DNA of 64,000 bases from CAZJAH01 sp964544155 (GTDB lineage: Bacteria; Bacteroidota; Ignavibacteria; Kapaibacteriales; UBA2268): NCBI GenBank assembly GCA_964544155.1, contig CAZJAH010000001.1:62001-126000 (forward strand). The letters are read 5' to 3'. The notes below the pieces were generated by a model. The model saw only the letters and a program-made list of their open reading frames with translations. It ran no database searches and had not been told where the DNA came from. Position numbers and translations under genes: made by a program. Positions 49,971 to 61,700 of the stretch are shown piece by piece. Position 1 is the stretch's first letter. Each line of letters opens with the position of its first letter.

Positions 49971-52535
49971 TTAGTCACCGATTTCAACGGTACCGCCGTT
50001 ACCGGCATTACCTTGGTTATCAATGCTGTTTACTCTTAAACGGACACCGTCTCCAAGGAAGAGAAGGCCGTTATAAAGAGTATTATTACCTGTTACAGTA
50101 TTAAGAGCTGCATCATCAAAAGCGGCCAACCCGATAGTATTTGTATTCAGGTTAGTAAGCGTCGCGCCTTCTTTGAACAGGTAAGGATCGTTGGGTGAGG
50201 CCAGGTCAGCAGGAGAGATTTCACCTTCACCCGCGTCGGGGCCTGTACCAAATATAAGCGAAGCATCAGCTACGTCTTCTATTGTAACATCATTAGCAAG
50301 CCTTTGGTCTGTTACCTGTGCAACGCCGAATTCGTTGATCTGTCCGTCGGCGCCTTCACCGAGGTTCTCCCTGTAGAAACCTACGTGAACAGTATGGCGC
50401 ACGATAGCATCATCGTTAGAGCTCGGCTGAATACCTTCATCCCAGGTACCGGGGTTCGACCAACGGCCGTTAGTTATTGTGATGAATGTAGTCGGGCCGC
50501 CGCGCAGAAGCAGGTCATTGCTTGCAAAGAACTGCGAATTTGTGTTTGCTGCGTCAGGCAGCTGTACAGTTGCCGCTGTGATACCTTCAAGCTCGAGATA
50601 CCTGACAGGATCATTCGGGTCACGGTTTATCCCTTGACCTGTGGCAACTTTCTGAGCGTCTGTAGCGCCTCCGGGGGCCTCGAAGAACCTGAGGTTGTCT
50701 TCAGTGGCAAACCACGGATCAGCAGGATTCAGGCCGCCGATCTCGTTTGATTTATAACCTGCACGGACTGTGGCAGTCCAGCCGTTATTATCGAAGTCAA
50801 CCGTGATCTTCCTGTTAACGTCGGTATTAGCTTCGTAATTATTCGGATTTGTCTGGGGAGCTACATCGAAAGACATATATCCGTCATAGTATCCTTCAGT
50901 GAAAGTTACCTCTGTCTGAGCATTGTTAAACAGGTAGCTTGCGTCAGAAGTAAGTGATGAGAAAGTAGTTCTCTGCATATTTCCAACAACTTCCTGTCCT
51001 TCAGCGCCGTAGGATACAATATCTGCTGCAGCGGGCCTTTCTGTAATATAAAGTGTATTTGCGTCCATATCGAAGTTCTGGCCGTTACCGCCGTTTACTG
51101 CAGTAAGGTTAAAGCCTTCCCTAACGTAAACGTCGCCGCCTGCAGTTTTTTCGCCGTCGCCGCTAAGTACAAGTGTAGCATATTGATTTGATGAAGCAGT
51201 ATTAACTGTCGGTACAACTGTCTGAGCGGTACCATTATAATCAACTGTCGAGAAATCTCCGAAAGTCAGATTAGTCCCGTCGCCGCCATTTTGGAATGTA
51301 CCTGTGACAAACATGTTATTACCGTCAGCAGGGCCTGTACCTGACTGTATATCGAGGACACCGTTATTATCAACGAAATCGAGTGTTGACCCTGAATTAA
51401 TTGTAATATCGCCTGAAGCTGCCGGAACGGTAAATGTACCGTCTGTGAATAACATTGTCGAGCTATTGTCAACACCAGTTGTACCTGAACCGGTGGTAAT
51501 TGTTCCGCCGGCATCAACATCAGTGTTTGAGTTATATGCCACATCGCCGTCATTCTGGTTTATCTGGCCGCCGTCAACATCTACGGTACCGTCATAGGTT
51601 ACCGCGCCTGTAGAATGATCAACAACTCCATCTGCATTTACATCCAAAACAGCGTTGTGGTCAACATCGCCTGAACCGTGAGTGAAAGTACCGTTATTAA
51701 CGGTTACATCACCATCGAAAGTGCCTGCGTCACCAAGTGTGATTGCCGGTGAGCCAGTAGCAGCACCGGTATTATCAACATAAATAGTGGCGCCTGCATC
51801 TGACTGTGAAGTACCAATTATTGTAAGTTCGCCAACTACGTCGAATCCCTGATCTGCAGTAGTATTGAATGTACCTCTAACGTAAACGGCTTCGTTATCG
51901 AGAATATTTTTCTCGCCTGTGCCGGTATCTACATGAGAAAGATCGAGATTGTTGTAATTGTTTATGTTACCTGCACTCTCGCCTTCCGGAGCAAGTGTCT
52001 GGGCAATGTTCCCATCATAGAAGAATGTACCCTGATAAGTACGGTCTCCACCTTCAACTGTATATTCTTCACTGACGTGAGCATTATCGACTACGGTTTT
52101 GGTCCCGGAGCCTGTTACGTCAAGATTTGCATAAAAAACACCCTGCACATGCTGTGGGCCGCCTGCGTCGAGGCCATACCTTGTAAGGCCCAATATACGG
52201 TTTGCGTCATCAGCGCCAAGTTCGTTAGTTCCCGTGAATACATCATGGCCGTTAGCGATCGGGCCGAGAAATATCAGGAAACTGGTCGCCGCGGTAGTAA
52301 ATGTACCGTCGTTCTGTAATATCGGGTCGTCGGATGTACTTTCGTACTGAACTGTTCCGTCCGAGTTATCGAAAGTAGCTCCAGCCTGATTGGTAAGTTG
52401 CGCACCGGACTGATAGAACGTCATGGTTCCGTTATTGGTCCAGCTGCCTGTGTTGTTAAAGTTCTGAGCGTTAACAGAAATGGTCAACAACCCCAGAACT
52501 ATGGCGGATAAGAATGTAAGCCTAAATGCTTTCAC
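49971..52535 (-). CDS. Exported beta-repeat surface protein (family member 2)
   Basis: An 854-residue exported protein with a signal peptide (residues 1-24, ending S-V-N-A-Q). The start is a GTG with GGAGG 6 bp upstream; the longest frame adds 15 codons without a signal. The first ~430 residues are short Gly/Asp/Asn beta repeats (for example V-D-V-D-G-G-Q-I-N-Q-N-D-G-D-V); then V-Y-V-R-E-G-F-N-L-T, a Y-L-F-N-N segment, and one G-R-W-S-N-P-G-T-W module near residue 700, as in the giant protein. It ends G-G-T-V-E-I-G-D. No T9SS sorting domain is seen. A solenoid-like adhesin or envelope fibre is likely. Confidence 0.85.
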   Translation of the reverse strand: MKAFRLTFLSAIVLGLLTISVNAQNFNNTGSWTNNGTMTFYQSGAQLTNQAGATFDNSDGTVQYESTSDDPILQNDGTFTTAATSFLIFLGPIANGHDVFTGTNELGADDANRILGLTRYGLDAGGPQHVQGVFYANLDVTGSGTKTVVDNAHVSEEYTVEGGDRTYQGTFFYDGNIAQTLAPEGESAGNINNYNNLDLSHVDTGTGEKNILDNEAVYVRGTFNTTADQGFDVVGELTIIGTSQSDAGATIYVDNTGAATGSPAITLGDAGTFDGDVTVNNGTFTHGSGDVDHNAVLDVNADGVVDHSTGAVTYDGTVDVDGGQINQNDGDVAYNSNTDVDAGGTITTGSGTTGVDNSSTMLFTDGTFTVPAASGDITINSGSTLDFVDNNGVLDIQSGTGPADGNNMFVTGTFQNGGDGTNLTFGDFSTVDYNGTAQTVVPTVNTASSNQYATLVLSGDGEKTAGGDVYVREGFNLTAVNGGNGQNFDMDANTLYITERPAAADIVSYGAEGQEVVGNMQRTTFSSLTSDASYLFNNAQTEVTFTEGYYDGYMSFDVAPQTNPNNYEANTDVNRKITVDFDNNGWTATVRAGYKSNEIGGLNPADPWFATEDNLRFFEAPGGATDAQKVATGQGINRDPNDPVRYLELEGITAATVQLPDAANTNSQFFASNDLLLRGGPTTFITITNGRWSNPGTWDEGIQPSSNDDAIVRHTVHVGFYRENLGEGADGQINEFGVAQVTDQRLANDVTIEDVADASLIFGTGPDAGEGEISPADLASPNDPYLFKEGATLTNLNTNTIGLAAFDDAALNTVTGNNTLYNGLLFLGDGVRLRVNSIDNQGNAGNGGTVEIGD

Positions 52536-52577
52536 TGTAAACCTCCAAAACTTTAAAACAAGTTTATTAATTTTAAA

Positions 52578-52585
52578 CAAAACTA
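52578..52585 (-). promoter_or_regulatory. Candidate -7 element for the 854-residue protein gene
   Basis: TAGTTTTG on the minus strand fits the Bacteroidota -7 consensus TAnnTTTG, 42 bp before the GTG start. No clear -33 TTTG lies at the usual distance, so this is weak. Confidence 0.3.
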
Positions 52586-52633
52586 TTTGTTTCCTTGATT
52601 ATGTTTATAAAATAAAAAAATATCCTCTGAATT

Positions 52634-52655
52634 AAATAAGTATAAATACTTATTT
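52634..52655. repeat. Inverted repeat between the giant gene and the 854-residue gene
   Basis: AAATAAGTA and TACTTATTT form a perfect 9-bp stem around TAAA. It lies about 100 bp upstream of the 854-residue gene start and could be an operator or a weak transcript-end structure. Confidence 0.45.
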
Positions 52656-52702
52656 TTATTTCATTCTCTGTCAATGACTTAAAATCATTAAGCGCTTATA
52701 GC

Positions 52703-52722
52703 CGCAGCTAATAATAGCCGCG
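52703..52722 (-). terminator. Candidate hairpin after the giant gene
   Basis: On the minus strand CGCGGCTA pairs with TAGCTGCG (one G-T pair) over a 4-base loop, 24 bp past the giant gene's stop. No T tract follows, so it may only stabilise the mRNA end. Confidence 0.4.
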
Positions 52723-52746
52723 TCTTTGCAAAATATGTATTATGTA

Positions 52747-55700
52747 TCAATTTCCAATTTCTATTACTCCTTCATTATTAACATTTGCGTTATTATTAAC
52801 ATTGCCGTAAACTTCAAGAGAATTAACCCCCGCGTTGTTTATCAGCAAAGCGTTATTGTCTATAGTTAAGTTACTTCGTATAAGTAAGGGTGCGTCAACT
52901 ATTTTCGTTCCCGCATTATTAATTAGTACATTGCCGAGGCCTCCTGTAAGGTTGGCAGGTAAAGTACTGATTATCTGATTATCACCGTAGAATTCCGTAA
53001 TACTTTGTATATCGACATTATAATTAAAATAATTATTAATGGCAGTATTTAAATTAGTTCCATCTCCTCCTATTCTGATGGATGCATCTGCAGATATCCG
53101 GAAATCGCCTTCAATCGATGATTTATCTGCGCTGTGATCTCTTAAATCAAGCCTTCCGCTATCAATGAAAAGATCCTGCAAAATAGTATAATCCCTGTCA
53201 ACGGTTACTGTATTATTGCCCGTAGGCCCTGTATTGCTGATTATCAGGCTTCTGAACGACGCCGGAAGGCCGTCACCCACGGTCTGGTTTTGGGTACCTG
53301 TGTATTCAAAGACAGCGTTAACACCGGTATCTGTATAATTCCTGCTAATACTTGTCTGTACATTACCCTGCATAGCCGGTAAATTCGTTATGCCAAAAGG
53401 CGATCCTATCATCAGTTTAGAACTGTCTCCTAAAGTAAAAAATTCACCGCTGATGACAAATTCACCTAAATTAAGAATACCTTTCTGGGCAGTGTGGCCA
53501 ACGGCTATACCGCCGATATTCCTGTCCTGAGTGAGAGCTATTTCATGGCCGCCGCCTATAACCACCGAATCCTGGCTGTCATTAGGGAAAACACCCGCTC
53601 CGTAAACCGGGTCGGAAGGCTGATGTGTTTCCCTGAATGTCCATGATTCAAAGTCGTTCCAAGCTCCTGTCTGGCGGCTGTAGAAAATCCTTCTGAACGC
53701 CTGGTCACTGCCGAGGGTCCAGTCGCCCATAAACAATGTATAATCATAATTATTATCGGTTAAGAACATATTCTGCGGCCGCAATATATTTACTCCGGGA
53801 TTTTCCGGTATTACTGCCCATGAGCCGGGTGTTTCTTCGCCTACCGGCCGCCAGCGGCCAATACGGCTAAGATCGGCTTCACTGCCGGATATGTCGTTAT
53901 CCGAGTATATGAATGCCCACTGACCGTTTACTTCAGCTGTTACTCCATTGATCGACCAGTACCTGGTCAAATAGGATATTCCGGGGTTTGAGGATAATCC
54001 CGAATGCCCGTCAGGGAAATTTCCCTGGAAATCGCCCGGGTTTGTTTTTACATTCATAAATCCGGCTGTTGTACCGCTTTGCCCTTCGAACAGGGCCGGA
54101 GCATAATTATACTGGCTGTTTTCGTAAGAACCGACCGGATAAGTATAGGTTAGCGGCAGATTCTGGCTGCTAACTGCCCTGCTCAGATATCCGCCGTCCC
54201 TGCGGCTAACCACAAAGCGTGATGGCGAATAACCGCTTATTGCTGATGTATCGGCGTTATTAATGACTAATTTTGCAGTATCTGCCGGGCTTTGGCCTCT
54301 GCCGAGGAAAACATACATGTCATTATTGAAATTCAGCTGATTTTCAATATAAACAGAGGAACCTTCACCGGCTGAATCTTCACGTATAATGCTTACATTT
54401 CCTCCATCCAGATTTAAATCGTATAGCTGGAGGCCGTTTTCATTTCTGAGCATTATTATCTTATCATTTGCTCCTTTAAATGCAAATGAAGAAATACCCG
54501 GAGTATATGCTCCATTCATACTGAGTATGAAATCACCGAAGAGATGGGTTTCTCTGTCTTCATCAGTGATAAGCTCACCCTGTCTGATATAAATAGAATC
54601 CAGGATTTCCAGGGGCGGGGCCCCGGTAATCCTTGTAATGAAAACCCGGTTAGACCCGGCAACTGATGAATTATCCGAGATAATTGAAGCTACTCTGTCG
54701 GGCAAAGCCTCGCCCGTTCTTTGGGATCCGTCATTTCTGTCATACACATAATTACTGATTCCAAAGCTTCTTGTTGTATTCATCCAAATAGCGCCATCAT
54801 TGACGTCTATATTAGGATTAATCCCCTGTATATGCTGTATTTCCAAAGTAGCGCTATCTTCGAGAACGAAGTTGCTTCCACCTATATATCCGAGCTGACC
54901 CTCGATGGATAGAATACCCGGTACGGGATCTTTTTCAACAATAACCGACCTGACTTCGGGTTTCGGGGTCATCGAAGCGGGTACGTTTACTTTTTTCCCG
55001 TTACCGATAAATACCCTGTCAGTAAACTGATCCGGTATTCTGCTTACCGGTGTGGTTTTGATTGTGTATCCGTCCAGTGACCAGGTATTTACATTATTCC
55101 AGTTACCGTTAGAATAGCTGTAAAAAGTTTCTCCCTCCGGTTCTGCCGCGAGGAAATCACCGAATTCAGTATTAGCCAGTGAAGTAATTGTCGTATCCGA
55201 TTTGAATGCTGCCGGCAGCAGGGTCCAGTTACCGCCGATTACCGGGTCATCCTCCCAGGATGGATTTCTCATGTGATGCTCAAACAGCAGAGGGTCATCC
55301 GCAGGATCACGAAGATCTTCGGGGTTGCGGAATTCGGTTTTCAGTGCGAAAGTCCTGTTGCCAAGCGCGAAAACCGGAGCGGGCCCGGTATTGACATTCC
55401 ACCAGAACATAAAATTGGATGTCGTATCGATATCCGCCTGGTGTATGTCTGGATGATCATAATTGTAATTTCTGACGCCGACATTTCCGGCTGTCTGTCC
55501 GGTACTGCCTGAAGTTGTAGTAAAAGTAACCGGCCTGTATTGCTCAAGGCTGTCACCCCCTACGGGATAAAAAATGCTTTCCGATCCTGCGCCAATATAT
55601 CTGTAAAGCCTTCCGTAAACATGGCCTTCGCCGTTGCGCAGAACCTGTGTTCCCGTGCCCGGATTACTTACCATAACGTAACGGCCGTATTCGGCGGAGT

Positions 55701-58700
55701 TAATTATCGATTGATTATCATCAGAAAATTCAAGAGAATTATAAACCCTGATATTTGAGTTAACATCTGTGCTGTCATTTCCTAATAATACTGAATTCTG
55801 GTTGGGGTCGCCGGTTTTATCAATTCTTAAATTATAAATATCCAGAGTTGGGCTATTGTCATTGACGATTGTCTGCAAGTTCGAATCACCCGACAGCAGC
55901 AATAATCCGGAAGCCGGATTAAATTCGCCGTAATTGTTCATATCTCCGAGAAGTTCAATTGTATTACCGATTAAATCAACTGTATTATTCTGCTGAACAT
56001 TCAGTTCATCAGTTATAGTCAATATATTCTCAGCAATGTTGGTAGTAACCGGGTCAGTCCCATGCCCGACAACATCGAGTTGAGTTATATCCATGGTTCC
56101 TGCTATCTTGACCGGCGCCGCATCGGAGGTGACTCCTGTTTCTCCTGATTGAATAATTGCGCCGTTCTGCATACCGCCGCCGTTTGCGGCTGCCTGCTGA
56201 GATACGTAAAAGTCAGAAGGCGCGCCTGTATTAGCGTTAGAAATAATAATAGTACCGCCATCCATGAAGAATGAGGAAGCATCATTTGTTACATCAAATC
56301 CTATATAGCTGCTTGCAGGATCGCCGTTAGTCAGAACCTTAACTTCACCGCCTGCCATACTGAAATCAACCCGGGATCCGGAAAGCAGTCTGGCAAAGCT
56401 TTCCCCAATTTCCAGATGAGCAGAAGCCGATGCCAGGCTTACTTCTGAACCGGTTTTATAGAATAGATTACCGGGGGTGGCGACTGTGCCGTTCAGCACA
56501 CTTAACCTGGAGGAAGGTTCGAGGATTACGTCGTCTTCAGCTGATAATGCCATCGATGAGCCACCCTGGTTAAATTCAAGAGTTCCGCTTTGCAGTAAAA
56601 ATCTGTAATCCGCCGGCACAGTGTTAGTAGCATTAGCAAACGATGCCGAGGATACCGTAACCTTATAAGCCGGATCGGATTTATTAATTCTGATTTTTGA
56701 AAAATCATTCCACAAGCCGTTACCTGATAAATCTGAATCTCCTGAATCCTCAAATGAAAGCAAAGTATAATTATTTGCGTCGGTCCTAAGGTCAATTCCA
56801 CCGCCGGAAGTTGTATTAATAAAATCAGCATAAAGATACATAGTATCTATACCTGACAGGGCCGGGTTCATCGCTCCATTGTTATCGGCATAAATATTAT
56901 CATAAATATTGATGGCTTTATCCGGAGGTGAATCAGAGAAATTAAGAGAGCCGGTTCCAGTGGCGCCGGAGATGCCCGAAAGCACGGTATTTGTCGCTCC
57001 AAGCCCGATAAGGCTTATATTAATTGTTTTCAGGTTATAATCAATGATATCGCCGCCATCAATGAATACCGAATCCTCCTGGAAAAGTTCACCGGGATAA
57101 TATGACGCGGGTTCTCCTGTATGATCGACTGAAGACCAGTTTGTCGGAACAGACCAGTCGCCGCTTGATATTGAATAATACTTCCTGCCCGCAACAAATA
57201 CCGGGGGCTGGCCGGCAGTCCAGTCGCCATCTGTATGAGACGTCTGCCCGATAGCGATAAAATCGGAATCCGAATCCACTAAAGGATCCTCGCCAAAGTC
57301 GATCTGCCAGTAATTTGTTTTGTATAATGCCGGGATATAGCTGGTATCGCTTCCTATGACATCCTGTGGATCGCGGTAACGTAGATTCAGGCTGTCGAAA
57401 GCGCTTATATCATTAGTGCTGACCACCCAGTATTTCCGCAGGGCGTTCGGGTTTATCCTTTGGGGATGGCCGTCAACAGCATGTATCAGACGCATTTCCA
57501 GCCATGGGTCGAGGCCGGAATAATCACCGGATACCCTGAAGAACATCGAATTATAACCGGGCTGAATACCTATAGGCAAAAGGAAGTCCTTATTGCCGGT
57601 TCCGCCCGTAGGAACCTCGCGGCGAAGTATTCCGGAATTTGTTCCTCCTGATGACCTGAATTTTCTGGAAATTCCAAAATCACCCGCTGACGCGGATAAG
57701 GTGGATGTTTCATTAAATCTGAATAAGGTATTATCATTAAGAACAAAATGATTATCTGAATCAAAATCAAAATCGCCTGATATATTCGCGGATGTAACGA
57801 GTGTTACGGTTCCGTCATCTTTATTTATCCTGATATTGTTGAATGTAACGGAATCTGTTCCTCTTATCTCCTGATCTGAATCTTTATAAAATTCAATTAA
57901 TGAATTTTCAGCGTTAAATCCGCCGGCAAAGTTATTAATAAAATCACCCGCTAAAAATATATTCCTTGTTCCGGCATTGAAGTATCCGCGTTCAATTTTA
58001 ACGGAATCCCTTACCCTAACATTTTCAAGAAGCTCAAATTGACTGGGCTGAGTTCTCGAAGCAGGTACTTTAAGCTGCAATGAGTATAAGTTGTCAGGCA
58101 TGCCATTGCCGCTTTCCTGTACAACTTCAAAATTATTATTTATTAAAACCAGGTTATAATCTTCAGCCTCACCGTTATGGCTGGCACAAGCGTTATTACT
58201 ATTGCCGCCGCCCTGTTTCAGTATCACCCTCATCCTTACCAGGCCCGGCCTTGCGTCAATACCTGAATTTGGTACGGTAAAGGAAGCAGTTTGTGGTGCG
58301 TTGCTGCTAAAGTTGCTATTAATTACCAGCTCATCTGTTTGGAAATCTGTATCCCTGTCCCAGTCTATCCATACCTGCCAGCGCCTGCCGCCGCCCTGGT
58401 TGCGCGGATCCATAGTTATATTATAAGTTTGCCCGACTTCGACTACAGCGGATTTATTATAATAATATTCCACTCTGTTATTCGCGCATATTTGACTGGT
58501 TCCTGTAAAATTTTCCATTAAAATATTGTTAGACTGATCTTCTATCGTTACGTTTTCTATTAGGTGTCCGCCGTTGGCGCCGTAGTCAGGGAAGCAGTAG
58601 TTTAAAGCGTTACTGGCCAGGGAGCCGTTCCATTTACCGGTGAAATCAGGCGTATAGCCTTCAGCAGTGTAAATTACGTTAATACTATCCTCAAATGTCC

Positions 58701-61700
58701 TGGAAAACGTAAGTATATTACCTCTGCCCCAATACTGGTTACTTGAGAGGTCGCCAAAGCCTTCAGCTGATCCTATCTCAATAGTGCCGCCTTTTTTTAC
58801 TGTCAGGCCGTTACCTCGGAGCACACGCACTCCGAACGCGAGATTACCTGAATCTTCAACATATACGCTAGGGCCGGCATTAGCGTAACAATCGAATGGA
58901 TGGGATATTCTATTATGCCCGATATTTTCATCAAGTACAACTCTTTTGCCGTTACCGATAAATGCCGTTTCGTACTGAGTTTGAGGATAAGTGCCCGTAT
59001 TGATACTACCTCCATATCCCTGGGTTGACCACGTATTCGGATCAGTCCAGTCTCCGTCGGCAATACTATAGTATGAATGAAATATATCGGAATTCTGATT
59101 TCCAAGTACGAATTCCCCGAGCAAAAGGCTGCCGTCCGAAAGAGTTTCGGATGAACCAAACGGGAATCCACCGTTTGAAAGGTCATTAACCTGAACTGAT
59201 GTTTCCGAACTACCGTTATAGCTTATACTTCCGATATTGAACCTGGTATCGCCGCAGCTGTATGGCGCGCTGTAGTTACTATTATCGTTATCTTTATAAA
59301 TTTCCTGCCAGGGATCAGGCGAGGAATCGCCCCGCCAGAATGCCATATCCACACATCCCGGCGCATCAACAAGCCCGACGTCATCAGGATTGATAAATTC
59401 ACATTCTACGATAATCTCTCTGCCGCCGCGTTCAAAATCATTATAAGGCGCCGGAGGCCTAGTAACGCGCCAGTACCTCGGAATATACCTGCCCGGAGCT
59501 ATCGGGCTGTTCGCGTCGGTAATATGCGGGTGTTCGCCGGGAATAACCTGCACACCCAACAGGCCTGTTGTACCGCCGCCGCCGTCAAAATCTATGTAAT
59601 AGGGAGTATAATAAGCGCTGTCGCCTACTTCATAGATTATGTTAGGAGTTCCTCCCGATGGAATCTCTTTTCTGAGCTCACCGCGAACATGGCCTATTCC
59701 AAACCTGTCTATCGGATCGCTGCCGTATCCGGTTACGTAGTTGCCGGCGTAATCCCTTGCATCCATCAATCCGTAATTATCCGTATGGAAAGCGAGAGTT
59801 CCGTTATTAACTATCTGTATCGGGCTATTTTCCCGTAAAATGACATTGCCGGCTCCCTGAACTTTATTTATTGTAATATCATAAAATTGCAGTTCAGAGC
59901 CTGTTTCATTAAGTATAAACTGATTATCATCACCTGTAAATACAAATTCACCGTTTGCAGGATCGAGATCACCACCGCTGTAAGCGTTAAGGTTTCCATC
60001 AAGGGTAACTGAAGCATTACCGCCACCGGCTAATGTTAATGATAAAGTGCCGTCGATGATATTCAGGCTGTCAAGCACCGAAACATTAGCGCTAAGCCTT
60101 AACTCTCCGGATCCTTTATCAACTGCCAGGTACGATACGGTATCCGGTGTAGCGGGCAAGCCTGATCCTGCTTCCTGTACTGCCGAATTACCTGTGTAAA
60201 TAAATCTGCCGCGGTTATGGTTATTGTAATTATACTCTCTTGTAGATGTTTGAATATTTCCGTCGGAGGCAGGTGTGTCGAGAATACCATCGTCATCGCC
60301 GATACCGAGCGTACCCCACTCTTTGAGGTAAAATCCGCCAGTTCCACTGATTATATTCGATTCTGTCATCAATGTTCCGCTGGAATCGATCGTGACAGAG
60401 CCTTCCATTCCGTCGCTGGTATTAATTACCTGGTTTGAATTTAAAGTAATAGTTTTCCCGTCGCCGATAAATACCTGGGGGTTATTTCCTGTAATAGAAG
60501 CATCGTCGGGGGCTATAGCGGATACCGGTCCGCCGTATTTAATCTGCGACCAGCTTGTTGGATCTGTCCAGTCGCCGCCAAGGCTGAAGAAAGTAACCTG
60601 CCCGGGCTCGCCGATAATAAAAGTACCGAAGTCATTTAGTATCTCAAACTCAGTTGACGTCGCCGTTTTATTACCTACGCCGGGAATTCCTGTGAACCTG
60701 TCCGGCTGCAGCCACTGTGAAGCCCCGTATAGAAGCCTGGCTGAAAAGACGGTTGGATCAGCTCCGTTTCTGAGGTCACCGTTAGGCGCGCCGCCGCCGA
60801 TAAAGTTAAAGGTAGCGTCATAGGTTCTGCCTGTATCGAGATAAAAGGGGCTTCCGTTAGGGATGCTAAGAGTCCACTGCCTTGCCACATGCCTGGGCCT
60901 GCTCATTTGGTTGCCCAGCGGCAGAATGGCATCGGGTGTGGGATTGCTCCAGCTTATGGGCGAAGTCGCCGTTGTAATAGTATCGCTCAATGCCTCTACA
61001 AGGCCGCCGGTACCTCCGCTGCCGTTGATATCCAGCTCGATAGGCGTATATTGTGCTCCATAGCCGATCTCATAAATAACGGTGGTATCGCCTGAAGCAA
61101 CGTATTTACGGGTTTCTCCGTCAATATGGCCTGTTCCGCCGGTGCGGATTACCGCGCCTAAAATTGTGGCGTGATAGCCGCGTATCGTCAGATAGCCGTT
61201 AATGAATTCTATCTCCCCGCCATTCCTGATTAACAGTCCTTCGTCGGGCTGGCTGCCTGTAAATTCGATATTGGAATTATTATCTATTATTAAATTATAA
61301 AATTCTTCATTTCCACCTGATTTTGTAATTGATTGTAAGGCCGATCCGTTCAGGTAAACGGTAGAGGTCCCGGGTTCAAAACTGCCGGGATTGTTATTTG
61401 TCCAATCACCTTGAACTGTAAAATCAGTATTTGTTAGTACTAAGTTTCCTGAACCGAATATGCCGGAAATTATCAGGTCTCCCTCGACCATCATATTATC
61501 AGCCGGTTCGATATTGCCCTCGCCTTCTATATATATATTATAAAATGGATTGTTTGCGGTATTATCCGATAATATGGTGTTTGTGACAGAAAGATCCTGC
61601 GAAAAGAATACAACTTCATTATTATTATGAACAAAATTCCCGCCTTCGTTTATCCAGTCACCTTTTATCTCAAGTCCCGAACCGTTAAGGTTGAGCGTCA

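Noticed and set aside
51240..51900. Repetitive DNA that looks like a possible CRISPR or microsatellite
   Set aside because: The repetition is at the protein level (Gly/Asp/Asn strands) with no constant-length DNA repeats or spacers.
49971..52535. T9SS type-A or type-B C-terminal domain in the 854-residue and giant proteins
   Set aside because: The last ~100 residues lack the P-N-P, L-Y-D-x-x-G-R and G-x-Y blocks; only a short E-I-G end is shared.
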